The notes under the pieces are model-generated. The model ran no database searches, had not been told where the DNA came from, and saw only the letters and a list, made by a program, of their open reading frames with translations. Of a DNA stretch of 63,420 nt, positions 50,899 to 62,444 are shown piece after piece. The translations under genes and the position numbers were made by a program. Source of the stretch: Alicyclobacillus shizuokensis NBRC 103103 (GTDB lineage: Bacteria; Bacillota; Bacilli; Alicyclobacillales; Alicyclobacillaceae); assembly GCF_001552255.1 (NCBI RefSeq), contig NZ_BCQV01000027.1, forward strand, positions 1-63,420, written 5' to 3'. How positions within the stretch are numbered: position 1 is the stretch's first letter; the number at the start of each line of letters is the position of its first letter.

Positions 50899-52344
50899 CT
50901 ATGCCAGTGCGTCCGTCAGCCGTGCCTCCACCCATGCCCGTGGCAGCAGGCTGACCGTCTGCTGCAAATCGGGGCCATGCACGGTGCCGGTAAGGGCCGC
51001 CCGCACCGGCATGAACAAGCCCCGGCCGCGCACGCCCAATTCCTCTTGGATGCGGCGAAAACGGGCACGGCTGCCCTCGGCCGTCCAGGGCTCCACTCCG
51101 GATTGAACCAACTCCAGGTAGCGGCGCACCACCGCCTTGGCGCTGTCCTCTGCGAGCACCGCCTCCGCCTCTGGGGAGAGTTCGACACTGGGTGTAAAGA
51201 ACCCGGACGCCAAATCGACAAACTCGTCCGCGCACGCCAACTGCTCCTGGTAGAGCCGCACCACCCCGGCCAACCACTCGCGGCCGCAGCCGGGCGGATA
51301 CGCCACTCCGCGCTCGCGAAGCCGCGCCGCAATCAGGTTCAGCACCCGGTCCAAATCGGCCACCTTGAAGTACTGATTGGCCATCCAGTGCAGCTTCTGC
51401 GCGTCGAAAACGGCGCCGCTGGCTCCCACTCGGTCGAAGTCAAAGCGCCGGCAAAGCTCCGCCAGCGGTAGGATCTCCTGCTCGTCCCCAGGCGACCAAC
51501 CAAGCAACGCGAGAAAGTTGACGAGCGCCTCCGGCAGGTAGCCCTGCTGCCGGTAGACGTGAACCGGGAGCACGTCCGGATCGCGCTTGCTCAATTTCTT
51601 CCGGTGTTCGTTGAGCACCTGGGGCAGGTGGGCGAATACGGGCACCGGCCAATCGAGAGCCTGGTACACTAACAACTGCCTGGGCGTGTTGGAGAGGTGT
51701 TCTTCGCCGCGGATGACGTGCGTGATCTCCATCTCGGCGTCGTCCACGACCACCTGGAAGTTGTAGGTCGGCATCCCGTTCGTTTTGACGATGACAAAGT
51801 CGCCCAAATCATCACTCGCAAACTCCACGCGGCCGCGAATCGCATCGTTGACGGACAAGGTCTGCCCGCTCGGCACGGCCAACCGCCAAGTGTGCGCCAG
51901 GCCTTCGTCGAGGCGCCGTTGCCGCTCCCGCTCCGACAGGCGCCGGCAGCGTCCACTGTAGCGCGGGGCCACCCCCTGCCGCAACGCCGCTTGCCGATCC
52001 GCCTCCAACTCGTCGGCTGTGCAAAAACATGGGTACGCCCAGCCCGTTTCGACCAGGCGCGCCAGCGCCGCCTGGTACCTGGGCAGCCGTTCGGTGCATC
52101 GGTATGGACCGTGCGGCCCGCCGATGTCCGGCCCTTCGTCCCAATCGATGCCCAGCCAGCGAAAGCCGTCCAGCATCTCGGCCTCCGCCCCTTCGACGTG
52201 CCGCTCCGTATCGGTATCTTCGATGCGCAGCAGAAACTGGCCACCGTGATGGCGGGCAAACAGCCAGTTGAACAGGGCTGTGCGGACCCCGCCGATATGT
52301 AAGTGTCCGGTTGGGCTGGGCGCATAGCGCACGCGGACGGTCAT
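50899..52344 (-). CDS. gltX: Glutamyl-tRNA synthetase
   Basis: A 481-residue class I synthetase with [20 protein letters not shown] in parts and KKLSKRDPD (KMSKS-type). It is probably non-discriminating, loading both tRNA-Glu and tRNA-Gln as in most Bacilli; that is inferred. Its ATG overlaps the end of ispF by 4 bp. Confidence 0.97.
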   Translation of the reverse strand: MTVRVRYAPSPTGHLHIGGVRTALFNWLFARHHGGQFLLRIEDTDTERHVEGAEAEMLDGFRWLGIDWDEGPDIGGPHGPYRCTERLPRYQAALARLVETGWAYPCFCTADELEADRQAALRQGVAPRYSGRCRRLSERERQRRLDEGLAHTWRLAVPSGQTLSVNDAIRGRVEFASDDLGDFVIVKTNGMPTYNFQVVVDDAEMEITHVIRGEEHLSNTPRQLLVYQALDWPVPVFAHLPQVLNEHRKKLSKRDPDVLPVHVYRQQGYLPEALVNFLALLGWSPGDEQEILPLAELCRRFDFDRVGASGAVFDAQKLHWMANQYFKVADLDRVLNLIAARLRERGVAYPPGCGREWLAGVVRLYQEQLACADEFVDLASGFFTPSVELSPEAEAVLAEDSAKAVVRRYLELVQSGVEPWTAEGSRARFRRIQEELGVRGRGLFMPVRAALTGTVHGPDLQQTVSLLPRAWVEARLTDALA

Positions 52345-52856
52345 AGTTCACCATCCCCCGCCTCTTCGCTGCCGCCATCCGCCAGCACAGGTTGCAATAT
52401 GACCACCGCCTGCGCCGCTACCCCTTCCTCGCGGCCGACAAAGCCCAGCCGCTCGGTCGTCGTGGCCTTGACGCTGATGCGCCCGGTCTGCACCTGAAAC
52501 AAATTGGCCATGACCTGGCGCATAGCTGGGATGTGGGGAGCCAGTTTAGGGCGCTCGCACAACACCATCACGTCCAGATTGCCCAGCCGGTAGCCCTGTT
52601 CGCGCACCTTCCCGTACACCTCGCGCGCGAGCCGACGGCTGTCGGCGCCGCGGAAGCGCGGGTCTGTGTTGGGAAAGTGCTGCCCGATGTCCCCAAGCGC
52701 CAGGGCGCCCAGCATAGCGTCCATCACAGCGTGCAACACCACGTCCGCGTCGGAGTGGCCGTCCAGGCCGCGCTCATACGGGATGGCCACGCCGCCGAGG
52801 ACGAGCGGCCGCTCCTCCACCAGCGGATGCACATCAAAACCGATGCCAATTCGCAC
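52341..52856 (-). CDS. ispF: 2-C-methyl-D-erythritol 2,4-cyclodiphosphate synthase
   Basis: IspF catalyses the fifth step of the MEP isoprenoid pathway. The 171-residue protein has GIGFDVHPL (zinc Asp and His), [20 protein letters not shown], and [34 protein letters not shown] is the C-terminal signature. GTG 52856 has GAGGGGG 8 bases upstream. ispD, its usual partner directly upstream, is absent. A promoter and a terminator-like hairpin precede it. The C-terminus is about 12 residues longer than usual. Confidence 0.97.
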   Translation of the reverse strand: MRIGIGFDVHPLVEERPLVLGGVAIPYERGLDGHSDADVVLHAVMDAMLGALALGDIGQHFPNTDPRFRGADSRRLAREVYGKVREQGYRLGNLDVMVLCERPKLAPHIPAMRQVMANLFQVQTGRISVKATTTERLGFVGREEGVAAQAVVILQPVLADGGSEEAGDGEL

Positions 52857-52876
52857 CCGAATGCCCCCTCACCTAC

Positions 52877-52904
52877 GAAAAGACCGGCACACACAGCGCC
52901 GGTC
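52877..52904 (-). terminator. Terminator or attenuator directly upstream of ispF
   Basis: GACCGGC and GCCGGTC (52904-52898 with 52888-52882) frame a 9-base loop and are followed by TTTTC on the minus strand. The hairpin lies 21 bases before the ispF start and downstream of a promoter, so it could work as an attenuator and not only end the PIN/TRAM transcript. Confidence 0.75.
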
Positions 52905-52937
52905 CCGATCTACATCGCCTCATTGCGTACGTACCTG

Positions 52938-52969
52938 ATTATATACCACATTGTCCCGCCGTACACCAA
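52938..52969 (-). promoter_or_regulatory. Candidate promoter for ispF-gltX-cysS
   Basis: TTGGTG (52969-52964) and TATATA (52945-52940, within TATATAAT) are separated by 18 bases. Transcripts would begin near 52931 and meet the hairpin at 52904-52877. Confidence 0.55.
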
Positions 52970-52988
52970 CCTGAGCCCGACAAAACGC

Positions 52989-54089
52989 CTACAGCGCCTT
53001 TTCCAGCAGCTTCGGCTTGGCGAAAATCATCCGCCCGGCCGAAGTCTGCAAGACGCTCGTGACCAACACCTCGACACGGCCGCCGATGTACTCGCGGCCC
53101 CCTTCGATGACAATCATCGTACCGTCGTCCAAGTAGGCCACGCCCTGGTTGTGCTCCTTGCCGTCTTTGATCACCTGCACGTTCAACTCTTCACCCGGCA
53201 GCACAATCGGCTTCAACGCGTTGGCCAGGTCATTGATGTTCAGCACGTGCACGCCCTGCAGTTCGCACACCTTGTTGAGATTGAAATCGTTGGTGACCAC
53301 CTTGCCCTGAATCTGCTTCGCGAGACGCACCAGCTTGCTGTCCACCTCTTGAATGTCGTCGAAGTCCTTTTCCAGTACCTGCACGCGCACCTTGGAATCC
53401 TTTTGGATCCTTCCCAACACATCCAGGCCGCGGCGGCCGCGGTTGCGCTTGAGGACGTCCGACGAGTCTGCGATGTGCTGCAATTCCTCCAGCACAAACG
53501 AAGGAATGACCAGCACACCGTCGAGAAATCCAGTTTCGACCAGGTCGGCGATGCGTCCGTCGATGATCACGCTCGTATCGAGCAGCTTCGCCTCGCCGGG
53601 GCGAAACCCGGTCTTTTTGTCCCGATCCTTGTCTTTGTCCTTGTCTTTATCTCGGTGCGGCAGTTTGCCCGCGAACACATTCACCAGTTCTTCCCGCTTG
53701 GTGAAGCCGATGCGCAAACCGATGTACGCCAACAGCAGCGTGACGAAGAATTGTATCGGCAGCCCGACCAACGGAATTGTGCGCAAAGCCGAAGTGAACA
53801 GGTACGCGACCAAGAGTCCAATCACCATCCCGATGGTGCCGCTGATGATGTCCGCCAGTGGCGTCTTTTGCAGTTTGTCTTCCAGCCAGCGAATGAGCGC
53901 GGTGAGGTAGTTGACCAGCCAGGTGGTGGTCAGAACCAAGATGGCGCCACCGAGCGCTGCGCCGAACAACCGGGAAGTGAACGGGCGCGAGGACAGATGG
54001 AAGACTTGCGTGAATAAGTCCGGGGCAAAGGTGTACCCGAGGACTATGCCAATCACCGCAAAGAACAAATGGACGAATCTCTTCAACAT
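52989..54089 (-). CDS. PIN/TRAM-domain membrane protein (YacL-like)
   Basis: A 366-residue protein with about four N-terminal membrane helices (residues 1-125). A charged linker made of Lys-Asp repeats (about 148-160) follows. The PIN nuclease domain has [33 protein letters not shown] and [16 protein letters not shown], and the last part is a TRAM domain ([16 protein letters not shown]). PIN domains are metal-dependent RNases, but the role of this conserved Bacilli protein is not known. ATG 54089 has AGGAGGTG upstream. A promoter about 265 bp upstream gives a long leader. Confidence 0.9.
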   Translation of the reverse strand: MLKRFVHLFFAVIGIVLGYTFAPDLFTQVFHLSSRPFTSRLFGAALGGAILVLTTTWLVNYLTALIRWLEDKLQKTPLADIISGTIGMVIGLLVAYLFTSALRTIPLVGLPIQFFVTLLLAYIGLRIGFTKREELVNVFAGKLPHRDKDKDKDKDRDKKTGFRPGEAKLLDTSVIIDGRIADLVETGFLDGVLVIPSFVLEELQHIADSSDVLKRNRGRRGLDVLGRIQKDSKVRVQVLEKDFDDIQEVDSKLVRLAKQIQGKVVTNDFNLNKVCELQGVHVLNINDLANALKPIVLPGEELNVQVIKDGKEHNQGVAYLDDGTMIVIEGGREYIGGRVEVLVTSVLQTSAGRMIFAKPKLLEKAL

Positions 54090-54351
54090 ACGAATGTTTC
54101 ACCTCCTCAATACGAGTATGGGCAAAATTCGGATGGTCAAACCGGTCCGAATGGAACACGCTATGTGAAAAGTTTTCTTGCACCACATCAGCCCCGCGTC
54201 AGCTCCGTCTGCATCTGACCTTAACGGTTGATCCTTGAATCGGGCTCAAAATCCGGCCGACCGGCGGAAAAACCGTAAAAATAAGGATAAAGCGACGAGG
54301 AACCCGTCCAGATGAACCCAGACCTCTGCAAAATATTGGGGTGCTATCTCT

Positions 54352-54381
54352 AGTGTAACACCCGCCCGCCAAATGCGTCAA
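54352..54381 (-). promoter_or_regulatory. SigA promoter for the PIN/TRAM gene
   Basis: TTGACG (54381-54376), 18 bases, TACACT (54357-54352). The 348-bp gap from 54090 to 54437 also holds a weak CCCGAG/CTCGGG terminator-like hairpin just after pssA. Nearer the gene, a 7-bp hairpin ATTCGGA/TCCGAAT followed by TTTT spans 54152-54124. I see no gene in it. Confidence 0.6.
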
Positions 54382-54437
54382 AACCCCGCGCCCGAGGAAA
54401 CACCGCGGACTCGGGGTGGATGAACGCGTGTGGCCCT

Positions 54438-55166
54438 TCACTTCCATTCAGGTTTGTACGGTTTGATGTCCGCATCGCGCCGGCTCCTGTGCAGGCGCCG
54501 GTGCAGCGCGTAGCCAAAGCCGCAGACCGCGTACAGGGCGAGGGGGACAAAGATCAGCCGGTTGAGCCCCACATAGTGGTAACGGAACACCAGATACACG
54601 CAGCCGACCAACAGCGGCACCACAATTACCGCAGAGCGCGGGAGAGCCACCCTCTTAAAGTTCGGGTACCGCGTACGGCTGACCATCAGCAAGGCGAGGA
54701 TGAGCATGCCGATGGGCAGGGCCACTTTCGAATAGCGGATGATATCCCCGTATAACGCCATGGTCGCCAGGATGCCGCCGGCTGCGGTGATGGGAAGACC
54801 CACAAAACATGTGGCCGAGCGGGCCTGGATGTTAAACCGCGCCAAACGCAGAGCGCCACAGACCGGAAACAGGACGGCCAGCAGCGTGCCGACCCAACCC
54901 AAATATTGCAGGACCTCTTGGTACATGATGAAGGACGGGGCAATTCCAAATGTTACAATATCAGATAATGAGTCCAGTTCTTTTCCAAACGCACTTTCAG
55001 CGTGCAGCCAACGGGCAGCCCGTCCATCCAATCCATCCAGGACCATTCCGGCAATGACCAGGAGGGCCGCCTCCGCGGTGTTGCCACGGAACGCGCCAAG
55101 CATCGCCACAAACCCGATAATCAAGTTCCCAACAGTCAACAGACTTGGGATGGCTTTGACAAACAA
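54438..55166 (-). CDS. pssA: CDP-diacylglycerol-serine O-phosphatidyltransferase
   Basis: A 242-residue membrane enzyme with about seven hydrophobic helices. The CDP-alcohol phosphatidyltransferase motif is complete: DGLDGRAARWLH then GKELDSLSD, that is DGx2AR...Gx3Dx3D. The serine-type subfamily is supported by SIVTFG-like spacing (SDIVTFGIAPS). TTG 55166 with AAGGAGG 7 bases upstream is chosen. It makes phosphatidylserine for phosphatidylethanolamine. It lies between disA and the PIN gene, where Bacillus subtilis has no such gene, and no psd is in view. Confidence 0.9.
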   Translation of the reverse strand: MFVKAIPSLLTVGNLIIGFVAMLGAFRGNTAEAALLVIAGMVLDGLDGRAARWLHAESAFGKELDSLSDIVTFGIAPSFIMYQEVLQYLGWVGTLLAVLFPVCGALRLARFNIQARSATCFVGLPITAAGGILATMALYGDIIRYSKVALPIGMLILALLMVSRTRYPNFKRVALPRSAVIVVPLLVGCVYLVFRYHYVGLNRLIFVPLALYAVCGFGYALHRRLHRSRRDADIKPYKPEWK

Positions 55167-55219
55167 TGAACACCCTCCTTGGACGATCCGCCCGACCGCC
55201 ACCTACCGCGTCCCCGCGC

Positions 55220-56299
55220 CTAGATGTGGCGATCAATGAACACCTGTTCCTGAATCCGCTTCAGGCCTTCTCGCGTCGTGCGGGCGCGCACCGCGCCAAT
55301 CCCATCAACCTGGTCCAGGTCTTCAATGCTGGCCGAGAGGATGTTGCTCAGTGATGTAAAGTGTCCCACAAGATTCTCGATGATGGGCTGGGGCAGGCGT
55401 GAAATCTTGTTCAAGATCCGGTAACCCCTGGATGACAGGGGCTCATCGCTGATGTTGGTCACGTCGTGGTAGCCGAGGAGGCGTGCCAACACCAGGCCGT
55501 CCAGCAACTGTTCCGAATCGAGCGCGTGGATGTCAGACAAAATTTGGTGCGGTGTCTTCTCTTGGCCCGGCGCCATGTAATCCTTGACCAGGAGATACGC
55601 CTCCTCGTCCACCCGCGACACCAGTTCCTCCAATTGCATGCGGATAAGCCGCCCCTCGCTCCCCAACTCCGTGATGTACCGGCGAATCTCCGACTTAATC
55701 CGCAGCACCAGTTCAAACCGCTGCAGGACGGTGGTGACCTCCTGCAAGGTGACCAGTTCCTCGAACTCCAGCGCGCTCAGGTTGGTCAGCGCCTGGTCCA
55801 GTACCGCCTTATACTTCTCCAGAGTCTGCATCGCTTGGTTGGCCTTGGTCAGGATGACGCCGATATCCTTCAAGGAATATTTGAAGTTGCCCTGGTATAG
55901 TGTGATGACGTTACGTCGTTGCGAAATGCAGATCACCAACTGGCCCGTCTGACGCGCCACCCGCTCGGCGGTGCGGTGGCGGGTGCCGGTCTCCGACGTG
56001 GGCAGTCGGTGGTCCGGATTGAGATTTGTATTGGCATAATGAATCTTTTTCAGGTCTTCGCTGACGATGATGGCCCCGTCCATCTTTGCCAACTCGTACA
56101 GATTGGATGGAGTGAGGTCGCACTGGATGGAAAAGCCGCCATCCATCAGGCTCGCCACTGCCTCCGTCGCCCCCACCACAATCAGGGCCCCCGTCTTCGC
56201 CCGCAGGATGTTTTCCATGCCTTCCCGCAACACGGTGCCGGGCGCCACCATTCTCAGCGTGTTGTTGATAGTCGCTTCGCGCTTGCTATCGTCCCGCAT
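55220..56299 (-). CDS. disA: DNA integrity scanning protein and diadenylate cyclase DisA
   Basis: DisA makes c-di-AMP and pauses at branched DNA, linking DNA damage to sporulation. The 359-residue protein has the DAC domain (KMDGAIIVSEDLKKI, SETGTRHRTAERVARQTG), a helical linker (about 145-285) and a C-terminal helix-hairpin-helix DNA-binding part (LDQVDGIGAVRARTTREGL). It follows radA by 9 bp. RadA is known to inhibit DisA in Bacillus. Confidence 0.97.
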   Translation of the reverse strand: MRDDSKREATINNTLRMVAPGTVLREGMENILRAKTGALIVVGATEAVASLMDGGFSIQCDLTPSNLYELAKMDGAIIVSEDLKKIHYANTNLNPDHRLPTSETGTRHRTAERVARQTGQLVICISQRRNVITLYQGNFKYSLKDIGVILTKANQAMQTLEKYKAVLDQALTNLSALEFEELVTLQEVTTVLQRFELVLRIKSEIRRYITELGSEGRLIRMQLEELVSRVDEEAYLLVKDYMAPGQEKTPHQILSDIHALDSEQLLDGLVLARLLGYHDVTNISDEPLSSRGYRILNKISRLPQPIIENLVGHFTSLSNILSASIEDLDQVDGIGAVRARTTREGLKRIQEQVFIDRHI

Positions 56300-56308
56300 C
56301 AGACACCT

Positions 56309-57667
56309 CTACATCACCTGCCGCATTGCGTCGTGCAGGGTCTCCACCGCCATAACCTCGATGTTGAGATTCAACCTCAGTCCACGCATGCTGCGCGCCG
56401 GCACCAAACAACGGGCAAAGCCTAATCTGTCCGCCTCGCGGATACGCTGTTCCAGGCGGCTGACGGATCGGACCTCGCCCGTCAGGCCCACTTCTCCCAT
56501 GTATACATCGCCTGCCGGCAGGGCTTGGTCCCGATAGCTAGAGATGAGGGCCAGCGCCAAGCCCAAATCGATGGCGGGTTCGTCCACCTTGACCCCGCCG
56601 GCGATGTTGACGTACGCGTCCGCGTTTTGCAGCCGCAAGCCCAAGCGCCGCTCCAGGACCGCCAGCATCAAACACATGCGGTTGTAATCGGCGCCCGTCA
56701 CCATGCGGCGCGGATTGGCAAACCCGGAAGGCGCAATCAGCGCCTGCACCTCCACCAACAGCGGACGCGATCCTTCCATGGCGGCTGTCACGGCCGAACC
56801 TGGGGCGCTGCCGCTGCGCTCGGAGAGAAACAACTCCGATGGATTGGCGACCTCCCGCAGGCCATCCTCCTTCATCTCGAAAATGGCCAGCTCGTTCGTG
56901 GAACCGAAACGGTTTTTCACCGCCCTCAATATTCTATAAGTATGATGCCGTTCCCCTTCAAAGTAAAGCACCGCGTCCACCATGTGCTCGAGCACGCGCG
57001 GACCGGCGAGGCTCCCATCCTTGGTCACATGGCCGACGATAAAAGTGGCGATGCCACGCCGCTTGGCCACCTGCAGGAGCATGCCGGTGCACTCGCGGAT
57101 CTGCGACACACTGCCCGGGGCCGAGGCCAACTCCGCAGCATATACGGTCTGAATCGAGTCTACCACCAAAAACTGCGGACTCACCTCCTCGACCACCGCC
57201 AGCGCCCGCTCCATCTCGGTCTCGCCCAGCACGTACAACCGGTCCGCCAGCGCGCCCAAGCGCTCCGCCCGCAGTTTGATCTGCTGCACCGACTCCTCAC
57301 CGGAGACATATAACACGTCCCCCGTCTGGGCCAGTTGCTGGGAGACCTGCAGGAGCAGCGTGGATTTGCCTATGCCTGGATCTCCCCCCACCAACACGAG
57401 CGATCCGGCCACCACCCCGCCGCCCAGCACTCTGTCCAGCTCGCTGATGCCGCTGGCCAAACGGCCGCTCTCCTGCATGGGCACGGCGGCCAGTTTGCGC
57501 ACCACGCCATCCCCTGGCAGCCAGGACGCTGCCCGCCGTGTGGAGACGGGCAACGGCTTCTCTTCCACCAGCGTGTTCCACTGTCCGCATCCCGGACAGC
57601 GGCCAAGCCACTTCACGGATTCATGCCCGCAGGTCTGACACACGTAGCGAGTCTTCACTTTTGCCAT
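56309..57667 (-). CDS. radA: DNA repair protein RadA (Sms)
   Basis: A branch-migration helicase for recombination. The 452 residues contain the zinc finger CQTCGHESVKWLGRCPGCGQ, the P-loop GGDPGIGKSTLLLQ, the KNRFGSTNE motif and a C-terminal Lon-like domain (GGVKVDEPAIDLGLALALIS). ATG 57667 has GGGGGCG upstream. A promoter inside an inverted repeat and the clpC terminator lie upstream, so radA-disA-pssA seems to be its own unit. Confidence 0.97.
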   Translation of the reverse strand: MAKVKTRYVCQTCGHESVKWLGRCPGCGQWNTLVEEKPLPVSTRRAASWLPGDGVVRKLAAVPMQESGRLASGISELDRVLGGGVVAGSLVLVGGDPGIGKSTLLLQVSQQLAQTGDVLYVSGEESVQQIKLRAERLGALADRLYVLGETEMERALAVVEEVSPQFLVVDSIQTVYAAELASAPGSVSQIRECTGMLLQVAKRRGIATFIVGHVTKDGSLAGPRVLEHMVDAVLYFEGERHHTYRILRAVKNRFGSTNELAIFEMKEDGLREVANPSELFLSERSGSAPGSAVTAAMEGSRPLLVEVQALIAPSGFANPRRMVTGADYNRMCLMLAVLERRLGLRLQNADAYVNIAGGVKVDEPAIDLGLALALISSYRDQALPAGDVYMGEVGLTGEVRSVSRLEQRIREADRLGFARCLVPARSMRGLRLNLNIEVMAVETLHDAMRQVM

Positions 57668-57682
57668 ACCAACGCCCCCATA

Positions 57683-57709
57683 CGCTCCCATCATACCGCA
57701 ATGGGAGCG
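57683..57709 (-). promoter_or_regulatory. Inverted repeat around the radA -10 box
   Basis: CGCTCCCAT (57683-57691) and ATGGGAGCG (57701-57709) are perfect 9-bp arms with a 9-bp spacer. On the minus strand TATGAT (57695-57690) lies inside the repeat, with a weak -35 (TGTTCT, 18 bases upstream). The repeat ends 15 bp before the radA start. An operator for a dimeric repressor or a 5' hairpin is possible. Confidence 0.5.
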
Positions 57710-57711
57710 CA

Positions 57712-57744
57712 GAAGAACAAAACGGCGGGGGAAAATCCCCACCG
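57712..57744 (-). terminator. Terminator of the clpC operon
   Basis: The minus strand has CGGTGGGGA, a short T loop, CCCCCGCCG and then TTTTGTTCTT. It lies 54 bases past the clpC stop. Confidence 0.75.
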
Positions 57745-57797
57745 ACGGGACAGGAAGCGCGCCGGCGGTTGGGCCGACGCGTTGAAACCGCAGCGCC

Positions 57798-60223
<2,426 letters not shown>

Positions 60224-60227
<4 letters not shown>

Positions 60228-61300
60228 TGCACCTCCGTATCGTCCATTCTGAGTCGTTCACGAATCAATGCAGCCCTGCGAATGTCACGTTCCGCTGGCG
60301 AAAGTTCCTCATTATAATATTTCTGCAGAAACGCCGGCTGAGTCATCACCATCAGTTCCTTGAGGATCCCTGCCGAAACGCCCTTGATGATGCCCAGGTC
60401 TATCCCCAGGCGCACATCGGATAGCCGCTGCAGGGTCTCCTTCGAATCCATGCGCCGGGCGTAGGCGAGGATGCCAAACGAGCGGCAAACCCTGTCCTCC
60501 AGGCCTTCACGCATCTCCGAGAGCAGGTAGCGGCGGGCGGATCGCTCATGGTCTATGAGCTGCTGAACAACGCCACCGAGGTTTTGCAGGATTTCCTGCT
60601 CGGATTCACCCAATGTCACTTGGTTCGACACCTGGAACAGATTTCCTGCCGACTCACTGCCCTCTCCGTAAATCCCGCGCACAGTCAGGCCAACGTGCGA
60701 CACCGCGCCCAACATCCGCTCAATCTGGCCGGTCAACACCAGTCCAGGCACATGCATCATGACGGAGGCGCGGATGCCGGTGCCGACATTGGTCGGGCAG
60801 GCGGTGAGATAGCCGAGGCGCTCGTCGAACGCGTAGACCATGTGGCTCTCCAGAGCGTCATCCACCTTGTTCGCCAGCTGCCACGCCTCGCCGAGCCGAA
60901 GCCCCGGCAGGATGCACTGGATGCGCAGATGGTCCTCCTCGTTGATCATGATGCTGACCAGTTCGTCCTCACGCAGGGCGACGGCGCCATGCCGCTCGGC
61001 CGCCGCCAAGTCCTTGCTGATCAGGTGCTTCTCCACCAAAACCTGCCGATCCAGCGGCGAGGTTTCGGAGCAGCGCAACAGGTCGAACCTGCCCAGTGCC
61101 TGGAACTCGGGCGTTTCCATGGCCCGCCGCATCGTATCAATCACCTGGTTGGCGTGGCTGTCGGTCTGCAAAATCGGAAACGGCATGTCGTCGAGGTTGC
61201 GAGCGATGCGCACCCGACTGGTGACCACAATGTCATCCTCCGGCCCGCCATCCTTCATCCAACGGCTGGTCGCGCGCTTGAGGAAATCACTGAGAGACAT
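60224..61300 (-). CDS. mcsB: Protein-arginine kinase McsB
   Basis: McsB phosphorylates arginines to mark proteins for ClpCP and inactivates CtsR. The 358-residue phosphagen-kinase fold has [18 protein letters not shown], the catalytic loop [19 protein letters not shown] with its Cys, and the [10 protein letters not shown] segment. ATG 61300 has GGGGGTG upstream. It starts 4 bp after the mcsA stop. Confidence 0.97.
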
Positions 61301-61304
61301 CGGC

Positions 61305-61823
61305 TCACCCCCGATTCGATTCCAGCTGCTCTTCGAGGCTGCGGATTTGGTCGCGAATACGGGCGGCTTCCTCAAACCGCTCGAAGGCGACGGCCTGTTT
61401 CAGCTCCTGGCGCAGCCGCTCCAGATTCTTGCGCAGCTGCACCTGCTTGCCGGCGTGCACCGGGATTTTTCCCATGTGCTCGGTGCCGTTTTGAATCCGT
61501 TTCAGCAGCGGATCCAACCGCCCGGCGAAGCTGTCGTAACAATGGGGACAGCCCAGCCGGCCGACCTCGGTGAACTGCTGGTAGGTCATGCCACAATTGC
61601 TGCAACGGGCTTGCGACGGCGCCGGACTGAAACCGGGCGAAGACTCCATGTTGAGCAGGCCGCTGAGCAAGTGGTTGAAATCCAGCGTCTGCATCGGCGC
61701 CGCGAATAGGGTGCCTTGCTCGCGCGCGCACTTTTCACACAGGTGTTGAACGCTTTTTTGGCCGTTGACAATCTTGGTGAACTGCACGGTTGCAGGTCGC
61801 TGTTGACAACGTTGACAGAGCAT
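61305..61823 (-). CDS. mcsA: McsB activator McsA
   Basis: A 172-residue protein with four CxxC pairs (CQRC, CEKC, CSNC, CPHC) forming two zinc sites, and a C-terminal UVR domain (LKQAVAFERFEEAARIRDQI). It activates McsB. ATG 61823 has GGAGGTGG upstream. It follows ctsR by 20 bp. Confidence 0.96.
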   Translation of the reverse strand: MLCQRCQQRPATVQFTKIVNGQKSVQHLCEKCAREQGTLFAAPMQTLDFNHLLSGLLNMESSPGFSPAPSQARCSNCGMTYQQFTEVGRLGCPHCYDSFAGRLDPLLKRIQNGTEHMGKIPVHAGKQVQLRKNLERLRQELKQAVAFERFEEAARIRDQIRSLEEQLESNRG

Positions 61824-61843
61824 CGCTGCCACCTCCTCCATCA

Positions 61844-62308
61844 CTATGCCTCGGCCGCCAGCGCGAGCAGCATGCGGATGACAAGGCGAGCGCGCAGTTG
61901 ATCCCGATACGGCAGGTCCACATACAACGCGTCGCGGCTGACCGCCGCCTTCAAGAGCGCTGCCTCGCGGGCGCTCAACAGCCGTTCCTGCTGCAGCCGT
62001 TCGATAAGACCCTCGGCTTCCCGCTGGGAGAGGCTGTCGCCTATCGATTGAGCCGCCCGCATCAGCGGCTGATCCCCGCCCAAACGGACCCGGCGGATGC
62101 GGATATACCCGCCGCCTCCCCGCTTGGACTCAACAATGTAGCCCTGCTCAGCGGAGAAGCGGGTGCTGATGACGTAGTTGATCTGAGACGGCACGCACTC
62201 GAAGAGCTCCGCCAATTCGCTGCGCTGCAGCTCAATCATGCCGGACGGACTCTGTTCCAAAATCCGCTTCAGGTGCTGCTCGATATAATCGGACATGTTC
62301 CCCGCCAA
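61844..62308 (-). CDS. ctsR: Class III stress gene repressor CtsR
   Basis: CtsR represses clp genes and loses DNA binding on heating. The 154-residue protein has the winged helix (ELAELFECVPSQINYVISTR) and the glycine-rich wing thermosensor ESKRGGGGYIRIRRV. TTG 62308 aligns with the MGHNISD start of Bacillus CtsR and has GGGGGAG about 4 bases upstream; ATG 62296 is possible. CtsR boxes overlie its own promoter, so autorepression is expected. Confidence 0.97.
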   Translation of the reverse strand: MAGNMSDYIEQHLKRILEQSPSGMIELQRSELAELFECVPSQINYVISTRFSAEQGYIVESKRGGGGYIRIRRVRLGGDQPLMRAAQSIGDSLSQREAEGLIERLQQERLLSAREAALLKAAVSRDALYVDLPYRDQLRARLVIRMLLALAAEA

Positions 62309-62403
62309 TGAACTCCCCCTCACTTCACTTCGGGCACGCTGTCAAACCGTTCACGCAGGTGCAACCCGGACGTCCGCGTCCATTGTGTCTCCATGTGTCG
62401 CGG

Positions 62404-62442
62404 TTTGACTTTGTCTTTCATTGACTTTGACTAATCTTGACC
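62404..62442 (-). promoter_or_regulatory. CtsR operator array
   Basis: Minus-strand heptads GGTCAAG-ATT-AGTCAAA (62442-62426) closely fit the CtsR consensus RGTCAAANANRGTCAAA. A second overlapping pair, AGTCAAT-GAA-AGACAAA (62426-62410), and an extra AGTCAAA (62410-62404) follow. The array begins 2 bp after the -10 box, ideal for blocking initiation. Confidence 0.88.
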
Positions 62443-62444
62443 TT

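Noticed and set aside
52877-52969. T-box leader before ispF-gltX-cysS
   Set aside because: The leader is only about 75 bases and has no T-box sequence (TGGnACCGCG type) or specifier domain; a simple attenuator fits better.
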